Shown here: positions 11,085-23,900 of the stretch, piece after piece
How the letters are laid out: the number at the start of each line of letters is the position of its first letter
Position numbering within the stretch: position 1 is the first letter of the stretch
DNA from: Isoetes taiwanensis
Taxonomy: Eukaryota > Streptophyta > Lycopodiopsida > Isoetales > Isoetaceae
Reading direction: 5' to 3'
DNA: 64,000 nucleotides
Assembly: GCA_021234155.1 (NCBI GenBank)
Contig: JAJEKV010000047.1
Coordinates: forward strand, 2,094,494-2,158,493
Program-made: the position numbers and the translations under genes
Notes under the pieces: generated by a model
The model's database searches: none
The model's input: only the letters and a program-made list of their open reading frames with translations
Told to the model about the DNA's origin: nothing

Positions 11085-12457
11085 TTCTTTTCCCTTGGAG
11101 ACTTCAATGCGCGGACAGGGGTGGAACAGGCCATGCGGCTGGACCCCCTCGCGGATGGCGTCTTTGCCGATTGCGTCCCCAGGCGGCTTACACCCGGCAC
11201 TTTCGGATGGCGGTCGGGTCACCGCTTGGCGGAACAATTGCTCCTGATGTGCGGTATCTTTGACCTGCTCATATGCAATGGCCTACCACAATGGCCCTCT
11301 TCCTCCCACGGGTACACTTGCAGACAGGACAATCACGGCGGCGGAACTAGTGTCGTGGATTATGTCATAGTGGCTGCGCAGGATGTACACCTTGTCAGCC
11401 ACTTTCACGTTGGCATGGACAGTCGGGACGAGGAGGCCGACTCAGATCATCTCCCACTCTATGTGAAGGCGGCACGGCCACCGCTCGCCCCCGGTAGCAT
11501 TACCTTGCTGACCTCGGTTGCGCTTGGATTATGAGCGAAAGGGAGGCTTATGCCGGGCATGCTCGCGCGAGGCCCTACGGAAACGATTTCTGCGGAGCCC
11601 ATACGGCTGGAGCAACAAGCCGACCAGGCTGGTTGAGCTCCTCGAAGCGAGGGCGGGGCCGGGTGCTTTGGGAGACCTCCCCCACGCCAGAGATCAGAGG
11701 CCGCAACCTTCCCGCGTAACAGATGGTTTGATGCTGAGTGTAAGGAACGCAAATGCGCACTCCGTCTCATCATGGATCGGGACATGCGAGCTCAGGCCAC
11801 CAGCCATTACCGTGCCTTCCTCAAGGAAACAAAGACAAGGCACCTGGCAAGGCACCAAGCAAGCACCAAGGAGAAATGTTCGGCCTACAAGGACGCCCAC
11901 CCGAGAACTTTCTGGCGCTAGGTATTTTCAGCTCTGGGCATGCGACCCTCACGGGGAACATCACGGCGGTGCAATGGGAGCAGTACCTGCAACAGCTTTA
12001 TGATCCCCCGGGAACACGGACAGATGTGCCCCCGCAACATGGCCCACCACTGGTGATCACAGAAGAAGATGTCGAAGAGAACTCTGGCCCTACCGGCTAA
12101 TGGGAAGGCGGCGGACTTGAGCGGGTAAGCGGAGTTGCTCAAGTGGGCAGGACAGCCCATGGTGCCCGTCCTTTACTACTGCTGTTCAAATGGCCGCAGA
12201 AGAGGGTTTTCCCCGCTCATGGACCCAAGCTGGGGTTGTTCGATCTACAAGGCGGGGACCCACTTTGTCCGGTAATTACCGAACCATCATGGTCGCTTCG
12301 GTGTTTGCCAAAGGCGGCGAGGCATTCTCGAAGCTTGATGGGTGACCGATGGGATAGGCGACAAAAGTCGGGGCACTTACCAGAGGCGGGCTTCCACCCA
12401 GGCATTCGACCATTGATCACATTAGAGGTTTGGTGGAGTCTATTAGCGCCCTTGTAA
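11085..12457 (+). mobile_element. GC-rich LINE fragment: endonuclease end, linker and RT start
   Basis: From 11093 the frame reads LGDFNARTG, ICNGLPQWPSSSHGYTC and SVVDYVIVAAQDV, then SDHLPLYVKA. This is the C-terminal half of an APE-type LINE endonuclease. Basic linker remnants follow in shifting frames (for example ENFLALGIF at about 11900). An RT start follows around 12200-12440, with PGNYRTIMVASVFAK-like and GFxPGxSTIDH-like residues after frame correction. GC content is far above the flanks. The element lacks its 5' half and the RT core. Both ends are abrupt, so it was probably cut down by deletion. Confidence 0.75.
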
Positions 12458-12931
12458 GCCCTTCCCAAATTTGGATTTTAGTTGGTACCGAACACTGCGG
12501 TATGGGCAAAAAGCCCCCGAACCTTAACCGAACCTTAGCCACGGAGCAACAGGAACACGTTAAGCGTCATTATTACTTGTTGTTTTACTCATTCGCCTAA
12601 ATCCCTCCTCTCCCTACCTTCCCACCAACCTGAAGCTCTGAGGGGAGTACTTGAGCGGGACACCTCAAGAATGCCTCAATTGGGCCGCCAAAGCTTTGGA
12701 GGGCATTTGAATTAGTATTGATGTCAATCCTGCCCAAATCTGAAGGAATTCTCTAGTTTTCCTTCATATTTTGGCGAAGAATTACATCAATTTGGTCACC
12801 GTTGTGCAGCTCGGAAAGCGATCAGCGACTACGAATTCGATCTATGGCAGAGTATAGCTGTTCTATTAATTTGAGGGCAATGACAATGAGTAATTCTTTT
12901 TGAATCTACGAAACCGAAAGGCCAATTCAAG
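12458..12931. other. unassigned spacer before the H3 element
   Basis: I see no coding or repeat signal here. If the outer multi-gene element has a left terminus, it should lie in or near this stretch. No inverted match to 55300-55650 was found by eye. Confidence 0.35.
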
Positions 12932-13258
12932 GTGGAGGTACCCAAGAAGCGCTTGCCCTACAAAAATCAATATAATCGGAAGGCAGTGTCGATGAGAATG
13001 CTCTTGAGCTTCGGTGCAATGAATATTGATCTCTGGGGGAAGCGTATCTCATCGATCCGATCACCAGAAGACATCACGAATTTCATTACGCCGGGGCTTA
13101 TTCATTTTGCTAAGGGTAATCAAGGTCTTTTGGCTATTGCAATAATATTTCAAGTCATTCGATGTGCATTTGAGAACAATGTACAATCAATTGTGTGGAG
13201 TGCATTGCAATATGATAGCACACTTGTAATTACCTCCAACGGTGTAACTATTTCTTAA
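12932..13258 (+). CDS. unrecognised 108-codon open frame
   Basis: It begins MEVPKKRLPYKNQ and contains SIRSPEDITNFITPGLIHFA and LLAIAIIFQVIRCAFE. I do not recognise it. Its length is above chance for this AT content, and it lies directly upstream of a transposase-like gene on the same strand. It could be a first exon of that gene or a decayed separate gene. Confidence 0.3.
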   Translation: MEVPKKRLPYKNQYNRKAVSMRMLLSFGAMNIDLWGKRISSIRSPEDITNFITPGLIHFAKGNQGLLAIAIIFQVIRCAFENNVQSIVWSALQYDSTLVITSNGVTIS

Positions 13259-13282
13259 CCAACAGGTCTAAGAATCTGATGA

Positions 13283-15433
13283 TGAGCCGCAAGCTTCAAT
13301 CAAAAGGTTGCTTATGGAGGTGGTGTCACTCAAACAAGGATTGAAGAGATGCTCGAGGACAATGACAAACCTGGAGAGGAAGTTAAAAAGATTGAAAATG
13401 ACACCACTTGGGCATGAGGAGAGGCAAAAAAGAACTGAAGGCCCTAAATGTACTTGCCCCTAGTGGTGGGGGCTCTAGAAGAAGAATCCACGCTATTAAA
13501 AAATCTGGTGGATCCTACTATGGGTGAAAAGAAGAAAAAAAAACCTTGTAATATGGCTAGTTTGTTGAAAAAACTTGTAACTAAAGATGATGTTATAGAT
13601 ATGTTGAAGCTTCATGGAGCTAACCATTTAAGAAAAGTGTTGTTGAGCAGGTGCTTAGTGAATTGGGAAAGAGTCAAAGTCTTCGATAGCATGCAAGAAT
13701 TATATGACAATGTGGGTATCGGTCGACAAGTTTACATTGCTCTCTTTAGATGTTTGCGGGATGGTATCAAGCAACAGGGGTATTACGAAGACCATAACGC
13801 CAAGACTCGGTTATGTCGAACAAAGCACAAAACAAAGAGGAAGAAGTACACGGACATTTGGGAGAGATGTACCCAGATCACCACATCGTGCACTTGGGAT
13901 CACTAATCTTTGGGAAAAGTAAGAAGAAGGGTGGCTCGGAAATGATCTATTTGTTCTTAATGAGAAGAATAATTGTTGTATGGATCTCTCTAAAATGCTT
14001 CTTACATTGGTTAAACTTCTATGATATGAAAGTGGAAGAAGAATGGGGAAACTCCAAATTGCTATAATGATGGAACTAATCAAAGGTGAAAAGTATGAGA
14101 GGGTTTCTTTGACATTAATGAGCAGGCGTTGTCAAATTCGATAATGAGGAAGGGAAGTTCTTTGTTCAATCAGGGGGACCATATTTGGTGGATAGGGATA
14201 TTTCAAGTCTAGGAAGAAAATTATGGTGTTCTTGATTGGGTCTTTCGTGAGACACCTATTCCTACTATTATTCTTTGCTCATGGAGTGGGAGAGAAGCTT
14301 GGGTTTCGGCTCACGGAGATTACGATGTTGAATGGCATTTGGCTGCTGATCTAAAGACCATCAAGTGCATGTATAATATGAAACATGGTTCTGGTAAGAC
14401 TACCCACGCATGTCCTTGATAAGGGGAAGGGAATGAGTACTCTCGAATATGACCAGGATGCTGAACCAATGCGTGAGAAGGAGGACGAAACTTTGATCCC
14501 CGTCCTTGCAATTCCTGTGAAGAGAGTACATATCTGCACTCTCCATGCCTTTCTAAGAATAGTGGATAAGATGGTGTACATGAGCATTCTTTTTGCTTGG
14601 AATAAGTCTCCAAAATCAGCCAGAGAAAAGTGTATGAAAGATGTTGAGAATGTATTTTCTGATCTTGGTCTTCATGGTGGTGACTATAAAATCTTGCAAG
14701 ATCCTAAGAAGGGAGGCAAGGTTCCTTGTAAACCATCCATGGGTGGGGTGAAAGCAAAAAGATTTCTGCCTTGTACTAAATTACGTAAGAATGGATCATT
14801 GCCAACTAGAAAGTGGGAGGGGTATAAGGACTTGCTGGTAGCAGAAGATGACCGTACTTCACGTGGGAGGGCAAAACTAAAGAAAATTAAAGCGTGGCAG
14901 AATCTGAGCAGTCTGGTAACTTTGATGGCAGAGAAGAAAATGGTGGGTGGAAAGTTAGATGAATTCAAAGTAGCAGTAACTGAATTCACGAAGTCCTTTA
15001 TACAAGCATGGGGAGAATGCAATGTCACACATTACATTCATATACTTCACGCCCATGGCTTGTGGTTTGCCAAAGTGTACAGGAGCTTGGGAATATGGAA
15101 TGCGCAGGGAATGGAGAAGTCACATAAGCAAGCCAAGAATGCTTTTTTCAGGTTCTCACAACATCGAGGTTCATGTGGTAACTCATTGCAACAGATGTGC
15201 CAATGGTTCTATAGGAGGATTATCTGCAAGCTAGAGAAAAAAGATAAAGCTACACAAGACACGACGTTGGTTAGAATATTGAGGAGAAAAGTTGGCAGAA
15301 AAAAGAAGCAGATATGGTGTAGCTCTAGTGCAGCAGACAAGTTAAAGCGTGGCGATCCACAAGGATCGGCGGGGGTAGAAAGATATATACGGGGTTTCAA
15401 TTGTATGAACAAATTCATATTAATAGTATAACT
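13283..15433 (+). pseudogene. large transposase-like protein, frameshifted
   Basis: The coding signal continues through several frames. 13448-13906 contains MASLLKKLVTKDDVIDMLKL. About 14190-14400 contains VLDWVFRETPIPTIILCSWS, then HGSGKTTHACP. 14385-15431 is a long open stretch with CTLHAFLRIVDK, VTHYIHILHAHG, LGIWNAQGMEKSHKQAKNAF and FRFSQHRGS. The CxLHxxLRIxD ... VTxYxHxLxxH ... QGxEKxxxxxxxxFFRxxxH pattern is one I recall from transposase-like proteins widespread in invertebrate and other genomes. I infer a DDE/RNase H-type transposase but cannot name the superfamily. Palindromes of the H3 element begin just downstream. Confidence 0.55.
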
Positions 15434-16737
15434 ATTGACCATGATGTGCAACTATAATGTTTCAAATATGTTAGGTTAGCAGCATGGGCACGGTGCGAAC
15501 TTAGTTGGTATTCAATTCATGAATGACAAGTGATCGTGACCGTGGTAATACAATCTTGAATGAAGTTGGGAATTAGTTATGGAATAACCAATATTCGCGA
15601 CCGCGGGCCAATATTTAGCTATACTCGTCATCTCCCTCCCTACTTGAGGAGATCGGTTCGAGTCATGCAAGGATCACTCTAAGTGCTTTGGGACTTCTTG
15701 AACCCCCCTCGATTTAGAAGATAGGCTAGAACGGTTGAAGGACATGCTTTTCCATGGTTTCATGGCCTACTCTCACGGATCACTATGTACCTCACGGTCA
15801 TTCCTACTAGTGAAAAGAATAGGATTTATATCCTCATTGAACTTTACAACTTCCATTACAAATCTTTTGTGGATATTGGTAAGCTCCTATTAGTTCCCTT
15901 GACTTCAACATCCTGTGGCTCTTTGTCTAAATTCCCGACCGGGATACAATCCCTTGGGATACACGTGACCTATGGCTACATAGCACACAGCACATAATAC
16001 GTACATATCACAGGTAAAGATACTCCATTAGAATATGTGTATATTTCATAGAAATTAAGTATATAAGCAAGTGATTTTCGTGTAATTAAGTAACATCCTT
16101 ATATTATCATGTATTATCTTGGCAATCTTACACTTTTAGTGTAATTGAATGATTTCTTCTACCATTTTCCTTGTATTTTCTCATGTGATTGTTCTATTTG
16201 TGGTCATATTGACGCATCAGTAGCCCACGGTCTTGAAATCGCCTCAGTTATAAATTATTGAAGGGCCTATTTCGCACCGTGGCTATGGTGCAAAAAATCA
16301 TGGATCGGTTTAATTCTGAGGCCCATCTTTTCGACGCAGTAGCCACGGTGCGAAATCCACTCAGCTACAAATTATTGAAGGGCCTATTTCGCCACCACCG
16401 AGTACTTCAGCATTATTGGTATTATTCTTCAACATTATTGGTATTATACTTCAACAGTATTAGTATTATACTTCAACATTATTGGATTCGTAGCTATAAA
16501 TTCTTTCACCTTGCTTTCACTTCTCACCTTTGTTCCATGTTTTCACCTTGCTTTCACTTCTCGTGTTCGCACCTTGCTTTCACTTCTCACCTTGTATTCC
16601 ATGTTCTTTGCTAATTGATCTTGATCCTTGCTTCGTGCTCCTTGCTACTTGGTCTTGTTCCTTGCTTCTTGCTCCTTGTTCCTTGCTCTGCTCCTTGTTC
16701 CTTGCTCTGTCGGTGATCCTTGCTTGCTTTTGCAAAT
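15434..16737. repeat. H3-element spacer with palindromes and tandem repeats
   Basis: Palindrome-related sites lie at 15487-15499 (half), 15596-15610 (half, GCGACCGCGGGCC), about 16217-16240 (degenerate), 16271-16294 (two or three mismatches), 16330-16355 (degenerate left arm, perfect right arm) and 16386-16400 (half). Tandem repeats follow. A 21-22 bp CTTCAACATTATTGGTATTA unit has four copies at 16406-16490. CACCTTGCTTTCACTTCTC has three at 16507-16595. CTTGCTCCTTGTTCC-like units lie at 16622-16712. There is no gene. Confidence 0.75.
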
Positions 16738-16844
16738 GATTGGACCCAATCCTCCCTGGGCTACTCCAGAAGGCTTGCAAGCATGCCCCAGGCATTCTGT
16801 GCGGCCTGAAACTGATGAGCTATTTGACCATTTCTTGGAGTGGA

Positions 16845-16849
16845 GGTTG
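16845..16849. other. left target-site duplication GGTTG of the copia element
   Basis: GGTTG directly precedes the 5' LTR. The same pentamer follows the 3' LTR at 49198-49202. Five bp is the usual Ty1/copia target duplication length. Confidence 0.85.
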
Positions 16850-17450
16850 TGTTGATATTCAAGAATATGTTCATCATATATCATGGGATCTACATTCAAA
16901 TTGACATGATCCTAGAAGCAGATCATGATACCTAGGTAACCTATTTAACCTAGTGTATTATGGTTTAAATTGTTTGTAAATATTGTGAACTATGTTCAAT
17001 GGTCTATTGTATATAAATAGTATTAAAGGTGTCGAAGAGGTGAAGGCGATCGATATGGAGCCAAAAACCATTCAAACAAGAACACCTCATTGTCGGTCAA
17101 TTTTGAAGCCATAACCGACGAAGAATAATCTGTACATATATCCAATGCTTGGATCAATCTATAATGACGAAAACTTGAGCAATTCCGGCCATATTCGAGC
17201 TAATGGAGTAGATCAAAGTTCAACTTTGGTAAATGTTTATTTGGTCAATACGTCTACAATAATGAGTCAATGATCTTGTGAACAGTAACTACCGAATATA
17301 TTGTTCAATGGTTTGAGTTGAATTGGCATTTGAAATTCACATGGTTTCCTTGGGTAACTAGATAACTTATTGGAGCATTATTAGAAGAAGTTCTCTTGGT
17401 AGATTAAAGAAAGTTCACGTTTGGTCATTTGATTATTACTCATTTCAACA
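16850..17450 (+). repeat. copia 5' LTR
   Basis: It starts TGTTGATATTCAAGAATA and ends TTACTCATTTCAACA. It contains a TATA-like GTATATAAATAG at about 17007-17020, a plausible promoter. It differs from the 3' LTR by about ten substitutions and a few short indels. Confidence 0.92.
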
Positions 17451-17466
17451 TTTGGTATCAGAGCCA
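17451..17466 (+). promoter_or_regulatory. primer binding site, initiator tRNA-Met
   Basis: TTTGGTATCAGAGCCA directly follows the LTR. TGGTATCAGAGCC is complementary to the 3' end of plant initiator tRNA-Met, the usual primer for plant Ty1/copia elements. Confidence 0.9.
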
Positions 17467-17492
17467 GGTTTGCTTGAATTTTTTTAAGGAAA

Positions 17493-18480
17493 ATGTCAAG
17501 CAGATTTGGTGCCAGCCTATTGAGCAGTGTAGAAATCTTCAGAGGAGGAGCAGGCTTTCAGGTATGGAAAGATGCCATTAAACATATACTTGAAGTAGAA
17601 GATTTATGGGATCTGGTTGATCCAGAAAATATGGACTTGAGCAGTCCAATTCACATCATTCAAAGGTCTGTGTCAGAAGGTTTTGTGAATGCAAATGCTA
17701 CTAATGCAAATGCAGGTGAGACAAGTGCAAGAGAGACTGTGGTTAGCCAAGGAGGAATGCAAAGGAGATCACAGTATGCACGAAAGGAAGCATAATAAAT
17801 CATTTCGTGCAAGGTGAGTTCTACCATTAGACTAAAATTGAGAGATAAAAGTCCTAGACAAATGTGGCAGTTTCTTCTTAAAAATTATGAAGAAAAGACC
17901 TCTTCTCAAATAGAACTTTTGGAAAATGAACTCAGAAGCTTAAAGCTTAACTTTGATGGAGATGTGTCAGAATACTTCAATCACTTTGATAATATGATTC
18001 TTGACACATCCAGCAATGAGGGATTAACATATCGATTTAAGTCGGGGTCTTCTGATTTCTAGGGCCATCATTGATAATGAACAACTTGGATTATTCATAA
18101 GGAACATGTGCAAAAATCGAGAAGAGGCTGAAAAAGTGCTAAGAACAGAATTTGAGCAAAAGAAGTTGAAAGAGGGAGATGATTCTGCTGAGATCTTAAT
18201 TGCTGGTAAAAAGAAACAAATCACATGCTATTATTGTCATGAAATTGGTCACTTTAAAAGTCAATGCCCCAAACTGAAAAAGAAATTTAGCTGCTTCAAT
18301 TGTGGAGGGAAAGGACATATGGCAGCCAAGTGCTCAACTCCCAAAGACTACAATCAAGGAAAGGGGAAAGGGAAAAACTTTAAGGGAGGAAGAGGATCTG
18401 GAAGGAAGGATGGGGGGTCCACATCACAAAAACCAATGATGAAGACAACAAAGAAGAAAGCCAAGATGAGAATGAGGTAA
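17493..18480 (+). pseudogene. copia gag, disrupted
   Basis: The N-terminus (17493-17795) reads FRGGAGFQVWKDAIKHILE, typical of copia Gag. After in-frame stops it continues at about 17797-18062 with RLKLRDKSPRQMWQFLL and SLKLNFDGDVSEYFNHFD. A third piece (18106-18480) has two CCHC zinc knuckles, CYYCHEIGHFKSQC and CFNCGGKGHMAAKC, then a GKGKGKNFKGGRG-like basic tail. Two stops and one frameshift break it. Gag would form the particle and bind RNA. Confidence 0.88.
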
Positions 18481-18485
18481 AGAAA

Positions 18486-20033
18486 TTGATGATTGCAAGC
18501 AAAATTAATTCTGGAACTAATAAAAGGTCTGATGTTGTTGTAGTTGATAGTGGAGAGATCGATGAGTACAAACTCTTGATCTACTCCAAGACCTTGATGC
18601 ATCTCGAAGAAGTAAAATACAAGTTGGCAATGGAGAAGTACAACTTCTTTGAGAAGGCCTTTGGATTGTTCGACTGATTGATCTAGAGGGAAACATTGTA
18701 GACATAGAAAATGTGTTATGTGTTCCCACTTTGATCAAGAATTTGATTTCAGTTAGTCAATTAGTTGACTTGGGATACAAAATCAATTTTGATTCCAAAG
18801 GATGTAGCATCTTTCTTGATAATATATTGAAGTTTAATGCAAAAAGATTTGGAAACCTTTTTCAAATGGATGGCATCATTAAGAACAGCATAAATTGCAT
18901 AACCACTTCAGACACAGAATTATGGCACAATAGATTGGCTCACACTCCTTTGCAACAACATTAATTTTCTGACCAAAAGGGATGGATATCCCGCAGTGAT
19001 ATTAAGGAAAAAGAACTTATATGTGAAGGATGCTTGCTTGGGAAGATAAATAGGCTTCCCTTTAAGAAATCGACAAATAGAGCCAAACATGTCTTTGGAC
19101 CTAGTGCACGAGTGATCTACGTGGCCCATTAAATATCGAGCGAGATCAAACAAAAGGTACTTTATTACCTTTATTGATGATTATTCTCGTAAAGTGCAAG
19201 GTCTATTGTCTTGAAAGAAAGTCACAAGCTCGCAAGCTTTCAAACAATATGTGCTTGAGAGGTAGAAAGAGAAACTGGCAACAAATTGAAATGTATAAGA
19301 ACAGATCGTGGAGGAGAATACTTGTCTAGGAAATTCAGGCTTTCTTGTATTGCTAATGGAATAAAGAGACAGCTAACTTGCAGGTTCAGTCCTCAGCAAA
19401 ATGGAGTAGCAGAAAGGAAAAATAGGACACTTATGGATGCTGTGAGATCCATGATCAAACATAGTGGAGCTTCATGCAGCTGCTCTTAAAGGTAATATAC
19501 CTCAAATCCTTTGGCATAATGGGAATGATAAAGTTAACTATGATATGTTTAAAGCGTATGAATGTTTAACTTATGTTCACGTACCTCATGAATTAAGAAA
19601 AAAATTAGACAATAAGGCTGAAGTTGGTTACTTAGTGGGATATGATGATGAAGCAAAAGGGTACAGAATTTATAACCCCCTTACTAAGCAGATAATGATC
19701 AGCAGGGATGTTATATTCAATGAGGAAGTACTGTATAAAGACAGACTTAAAGGAAATGACTCAAAGGAAGCAAAAACAGTTGTTAGAAATGAAGATGTAA
19801 AGCAAATAGAGCAGCAGACCAATGAACTAAATAGTATGGATTCTGATGATGATGAAAATCAAACAGAAGGTGAAAATGTTGATGAGACAACAGTGAAGTG
19901 TAGATTAAATGAGGAAGAACAGGTTCAACAATCAGGGCCACATGAAAACAACTTTGCCAAACAAAGGAAAAATCAAGCAGAAAAATTACTTGAGGACACA
20001 CACATTGATTTGGACCAATATGGCAGAACATAA
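18486..20033 (+). pseudogene. copia protease-integrase region, disrupted
   Basis: A VVVVDSGE motif at about 18532 marks the protease. SQLVDLGYKINFD and ELWHNRLAHTPLQ (18713-18964) precede the integrase. The core appears as FITFIDDYSRKV (about 19160), CIRTDRGGEYLSRKF and FSPQQNGVAERKNRTL (19286-19489). The C-terminal part (19464-20033) has HVPHELRKKLDNKAE and GYLVGYDDEAKGYRIYNP. Frameshifts near 18960, 19200 and 19475 and a stop at about 20031 disable it. The last stop is absent from the duplicate at 46705-47685. Confidence 0.85.
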
Positions 20034-20634
20034 ACTAGCAGAAGCAGGAGAATACAGGGATCTTATGTTGACCATGATCACATTCTCAGCATCACTGAAG
20101 ACTCTAGTGTTCCGAGATCATATGAGGAAGTATTAACATCTCCAGAAAAGGAAAAATGGTTAGATGCAATGAGTGAGGAAATAATATCCTTCAATGACAC
20201 AAATACATATGATCTGGTGGAATACACAGCTGATAAGCACTTAATAGGATGCAAATGGCTCTTTAAATTAAAGACAAATGCAGATGGCAGTCTGAAGCAC
20301 AAAGCTAGACTAGTAGCTCAGGGATTTACCCAGCAAAAGGGGAAAGATTATGATGAAACCTATTCCCCAATTGTAAAATTAACAAGCCTCAGAATGTTGT
20401 TGAGTATAGCAAATGCACTTGATTTTGAGGTGCACCATATGGATGTCAAGACCGCCTTTTTGAATGCAAAGTTGGAGGAGAAAATTTATCTTAAACAGCC
20501 AGTTGGATTTGAACAAGAAGATAACAAAATTTGGAAGCTTAATAGAGCTTGGATTTGAACAAGAAGATAACAAAATTTGGAAGCTTAATAGAGCTGTGTA
20601 TGGATTAAAGCAGTCCCCCAAGGAATGGTATAAT
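20034..20634 (+). pseudogene. copia RT, first copy, cut by TIR element 1
   Basis: It contains IGCKWLFKLKTNADGSLKHK, RLVAQGFTQQKGKDYDETYS, VHHMDVKTAFLNAKLEEKIY and VGFEQEDNKIWKLNRA, classic copia RT blocks. A 46-bp tandem duplication (20503-20548 and 20549-20594) shifts the frame just before VYGLKQSPKEWYN. The coding sequence stops at the TAAT target of TIR element 1 and resumes at 35581. Confidence 0.88.
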
Positions 20635-20915
20635 GGGTGTGTTTTTGCTTGACATATGCAAAAAAGCATGTGGGCGACACCCATGCTGAAAAACTGCTTT
20701 TCGAACTTCATTGCTGAGGATGTCACGCCCGTCCTCGGCCGAATCCGGAATTTTAAGCCCTTCATTCGGGTAGTCATGCAAAATTCTGGCCGGGAGGGAG
20801 ATTCTTTCTTGGATCGTTTGGGCGCGGAGCTGAATTTTGGAATTGAAATAGGAAATGGCGGTGTTGTGTCATTGTTCTTGCAAAATTTATTGCAATTCAT
20901 TCATCATCCACTAGT

Positions 20916-23900
20916 ATGGTGGAATTCCGCCTTCTGTCTTCTTTGGCCAAGAGCAGAGTGCAATTTGATCCTGGCACAATTCTATCGGGGCTTACAACAA
21001 TTTCAGTGACAATCAGAAAGATTTATGGAGTCTTTGCCTTAGTTCAACAAAATTTTGATGACAAGATGATTCTGGTAGAGGTATGCCATAAACTTCTTGC
21101 ACTGTTCTTGGATTTTGTGGACATAATTTTAAGCTGTTGTGCCTTGATAGGAGAAGGCGAACTGCTTCTTTGTCCAAGATGAAACAAAAACAGAGGATAT
21201 TCTACATGAAAGCGGATATGAAGATATATGTTGTTAGTGCTTGTTTAGTCTTTGTAATAACCGGTGAATTTTGAAATGATATTGAATGTAAAAACTTCAT
21301 CTAAGGTGGTGGATGTTTACGTGAAGAAGCACATCTTTGAAGTTGTCTTTGAATGACACAAATGCGGATGTAGAGGATCCGGGTAATTGAGATTTATTAT
21401 ATTGTTGTTTGTTTGTGTAAAAGAAACTTCATGACTAACCTTAGTTCTTGATTTATCTTTCCAGAAATTGGTGGTGAATTTTGTTATGAAGAAACACAAA
21501 CTGATTTTATGGCAGAGACTTCACATGGTGAATTACATCAAAATGAGACACAAGCTCCAATGGATATTGAAGGTATGTCAAGTTGTATCTCCAGTTGTTT
21601 TTTATGAATCCTTTACAAATTAACTTTTGTTAGCTTCTTTAGGTGTTCTTTTTAGGAAGAAGAGAGCTGAATAAAGAAGAAAAGAAAGACAAAGACAGAG
21701 AGAAAGGGAGGCTGCAGCTGATGAACAAGCCAAGCTGAATGGTGATTTCAGCACAAAAAAAAAAAAGAAAAGATTGTCAAAGAATATTGGCAAACTTGTT
21801 AATAATATTTGTAGGAATGCTAGTGAAAAAGATAGGGAAGATATTCTAAGGGGTGCAGCCAAATGGTTGCCTGGTCTAGGTGTTCAAACCACCAAAGAAT
21901 TCAAAACAATGAAAGCTATAGTGGACAACTTGAAGGATTCATTTGCAGCCCACAAATATGCAAAGGATACAGATGCATGGAGAGCAAGAAGTGCTGCCAT
22001 GGCTTACTCTGTCAATCTTGACACAAATAGAAGGGCCTTTGCAAAGCAACTAAACTGAATAGAAGAATTGTCTCATTCTTTGTTAAGAGAAGACTTTTTC
22101 TTGAACATGGGGAAGGACCATGGTCAATGTTCAAGAAAAAAGCACTTTCAGTGACAAGCTTTCTTATGATCGAGAGGAAACTTGTGGTTGACTTTTGGAG
22201 GAATAACACCAGAGTATCACCTTGCAAAAAACATGTGGTGAAGATCAGACTAGGCAAAGGAGTGAACATAATGCATCCCTTGCATTTTCTAGAGGAAACT
22301 CAAGTAAGTGTTTCTATATATTGATTTTTTGTTGGCCTTTTAAATTCTTTTTATAACTTGTGAATTTGCACTTGCAGGTTACTTTCTATAAACGTTTTAC
22401 TGCTGAATATCCCAAGTTTGACTTGTCTTTTTCGATGTTTCATGCTCTGAAACCACCATATGTAAGGAAGGTTAGGGATAGAGAAACTTGCTGTTGTGTG
22501 TATCACATGAAAACAGATTTCATTAGGCAAGCAATAAATAAGGTTAGGCATGATGAGAAATTACATGGAGCTAGCTGCAAGTGCACTTGTGTGGTTTTGG
22601 CCACAGGCCAACTTGCATGGCAAATAAATGTACATACTCTTCTACCAGTGAGCTTTGGAGATCACTGGTTTGTCCAAGGGATGATGAAACAGAGGAGTGG
22701 CATGCACATGACTGTTTGACTCTCAAGTGCAAGAATTGTGGACCTGCCAAGTTACCAACCTGCCCAAATATTCCAGGACACAACATTGAATGGAAGACCT
22801 ATGACAAGGTTAGAATTCAGCTTTATTTTATCCCAAGTTATATCACATTGATCTGTCATTACCATTGCGGTACTTGAACCCATTGGAGAACACATTGCAC
22901 GATGGCAAGGGAGGGTACAAGATTTCTACTAAACCAGTTACCAAACTGGTTTACAAATGCACAACTGCTGTAGAGATTATCCAGGAAGCCAAGAGTGTCT
23001 TAAAAGAGTTTATACCACATAATTATGAAGGAAGATGGCAGGCCAAACAATTAGGGGAGTGTTTAGCAACATTTCCAAAAGGACACCATAGTTTACATCA
23101 TAGATTTTCTTTGAGAATTATACTTTTAAGATTGACAAAAGAGATCTGAGTCTACTTTGGAAGAATGATCAATGCACAATTTTAGTGCATATTACATCTG
23201 AGACATGCAACATTGTCGGATGATCCAATTTTGGATGAAAATGAGAGAGAAGAATTATAAAAAGAGACTCATTTCTACATATCGGATGGCGGGGACCATG
23301 ATACCTTGTTTGTGCAATATTGTTTGAACAAGCATCATGTATTTCGACAAGCAAAGGCGCATAAAGTATATGAGACACATCATGTGGTGCGATGGTTGCT
23401 CATCTCGAGTTCAAAGGAGCAAGGAACTTTTATTTCCTTGGTAGGAACTACCATACCAATGGCATTCAATAAATTGGAATTACTTTGCCTCCTATCATGG
23501 CAAAAGGTAACTACATTCTTTGTCAATGGATTTATAGTTTTAATTTGTTTTTTTTTTTTTTGACTAGTAATAGAGCAAGTGAACATGATGGTCTTTGGGC
23601 TGTCATTAAAGCGAGCTCTTACACATGAGATGTTGAAAAGAGGATCGATTACCACTTTCGAAATGCACATGATCACGGTAGTTTTTTACGGTCAAGCATT
23701 TCGGGGACAACTCCACAATCGAGGGGCAAAGGCGGGTTCGGGTATCTTTGAATTCTTGCTTTTTAAGCGTTAGTGTGTCTTTGAAATCTTTGCTTTTTTT
23801 GAATGTTATTGTGTGTTGAAATCTTGGTTTCTTTCCTAAGCGAGGTTTTACGGGAAGCTGGAGTAGGCGAGGTTGATAGGTGAGAAAGGTATGATTGTGC

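Larger units (their letters stand above)
12932..16849 (+). mobile_element. left part of the H3 element (multi-gene DNA transposon, inferred)
   Basis: This part contains a transposase-like gene (13283-15433), a spacer with palindromes (15487-16400), T/C-rich tandem repeats, and the first 112 bp of a gene that continues after the copia element at 49203. The unity of 12932-16849 with 49203-55300 rests on three points: the GGTTG target duplication around the copia LTRs, the reading frame that rejoins across them, and the same palindrome family on both sides. The left boundary is not fixed. Confidence 0.6.

Noticed and set aside
17451-17466. A tRNA gene at the GGTATCAGAGCC match
   Set aside because: Only the 3'-end complement of tRNA-Met is present, immediately after an LTR. 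It is a primer binding site.
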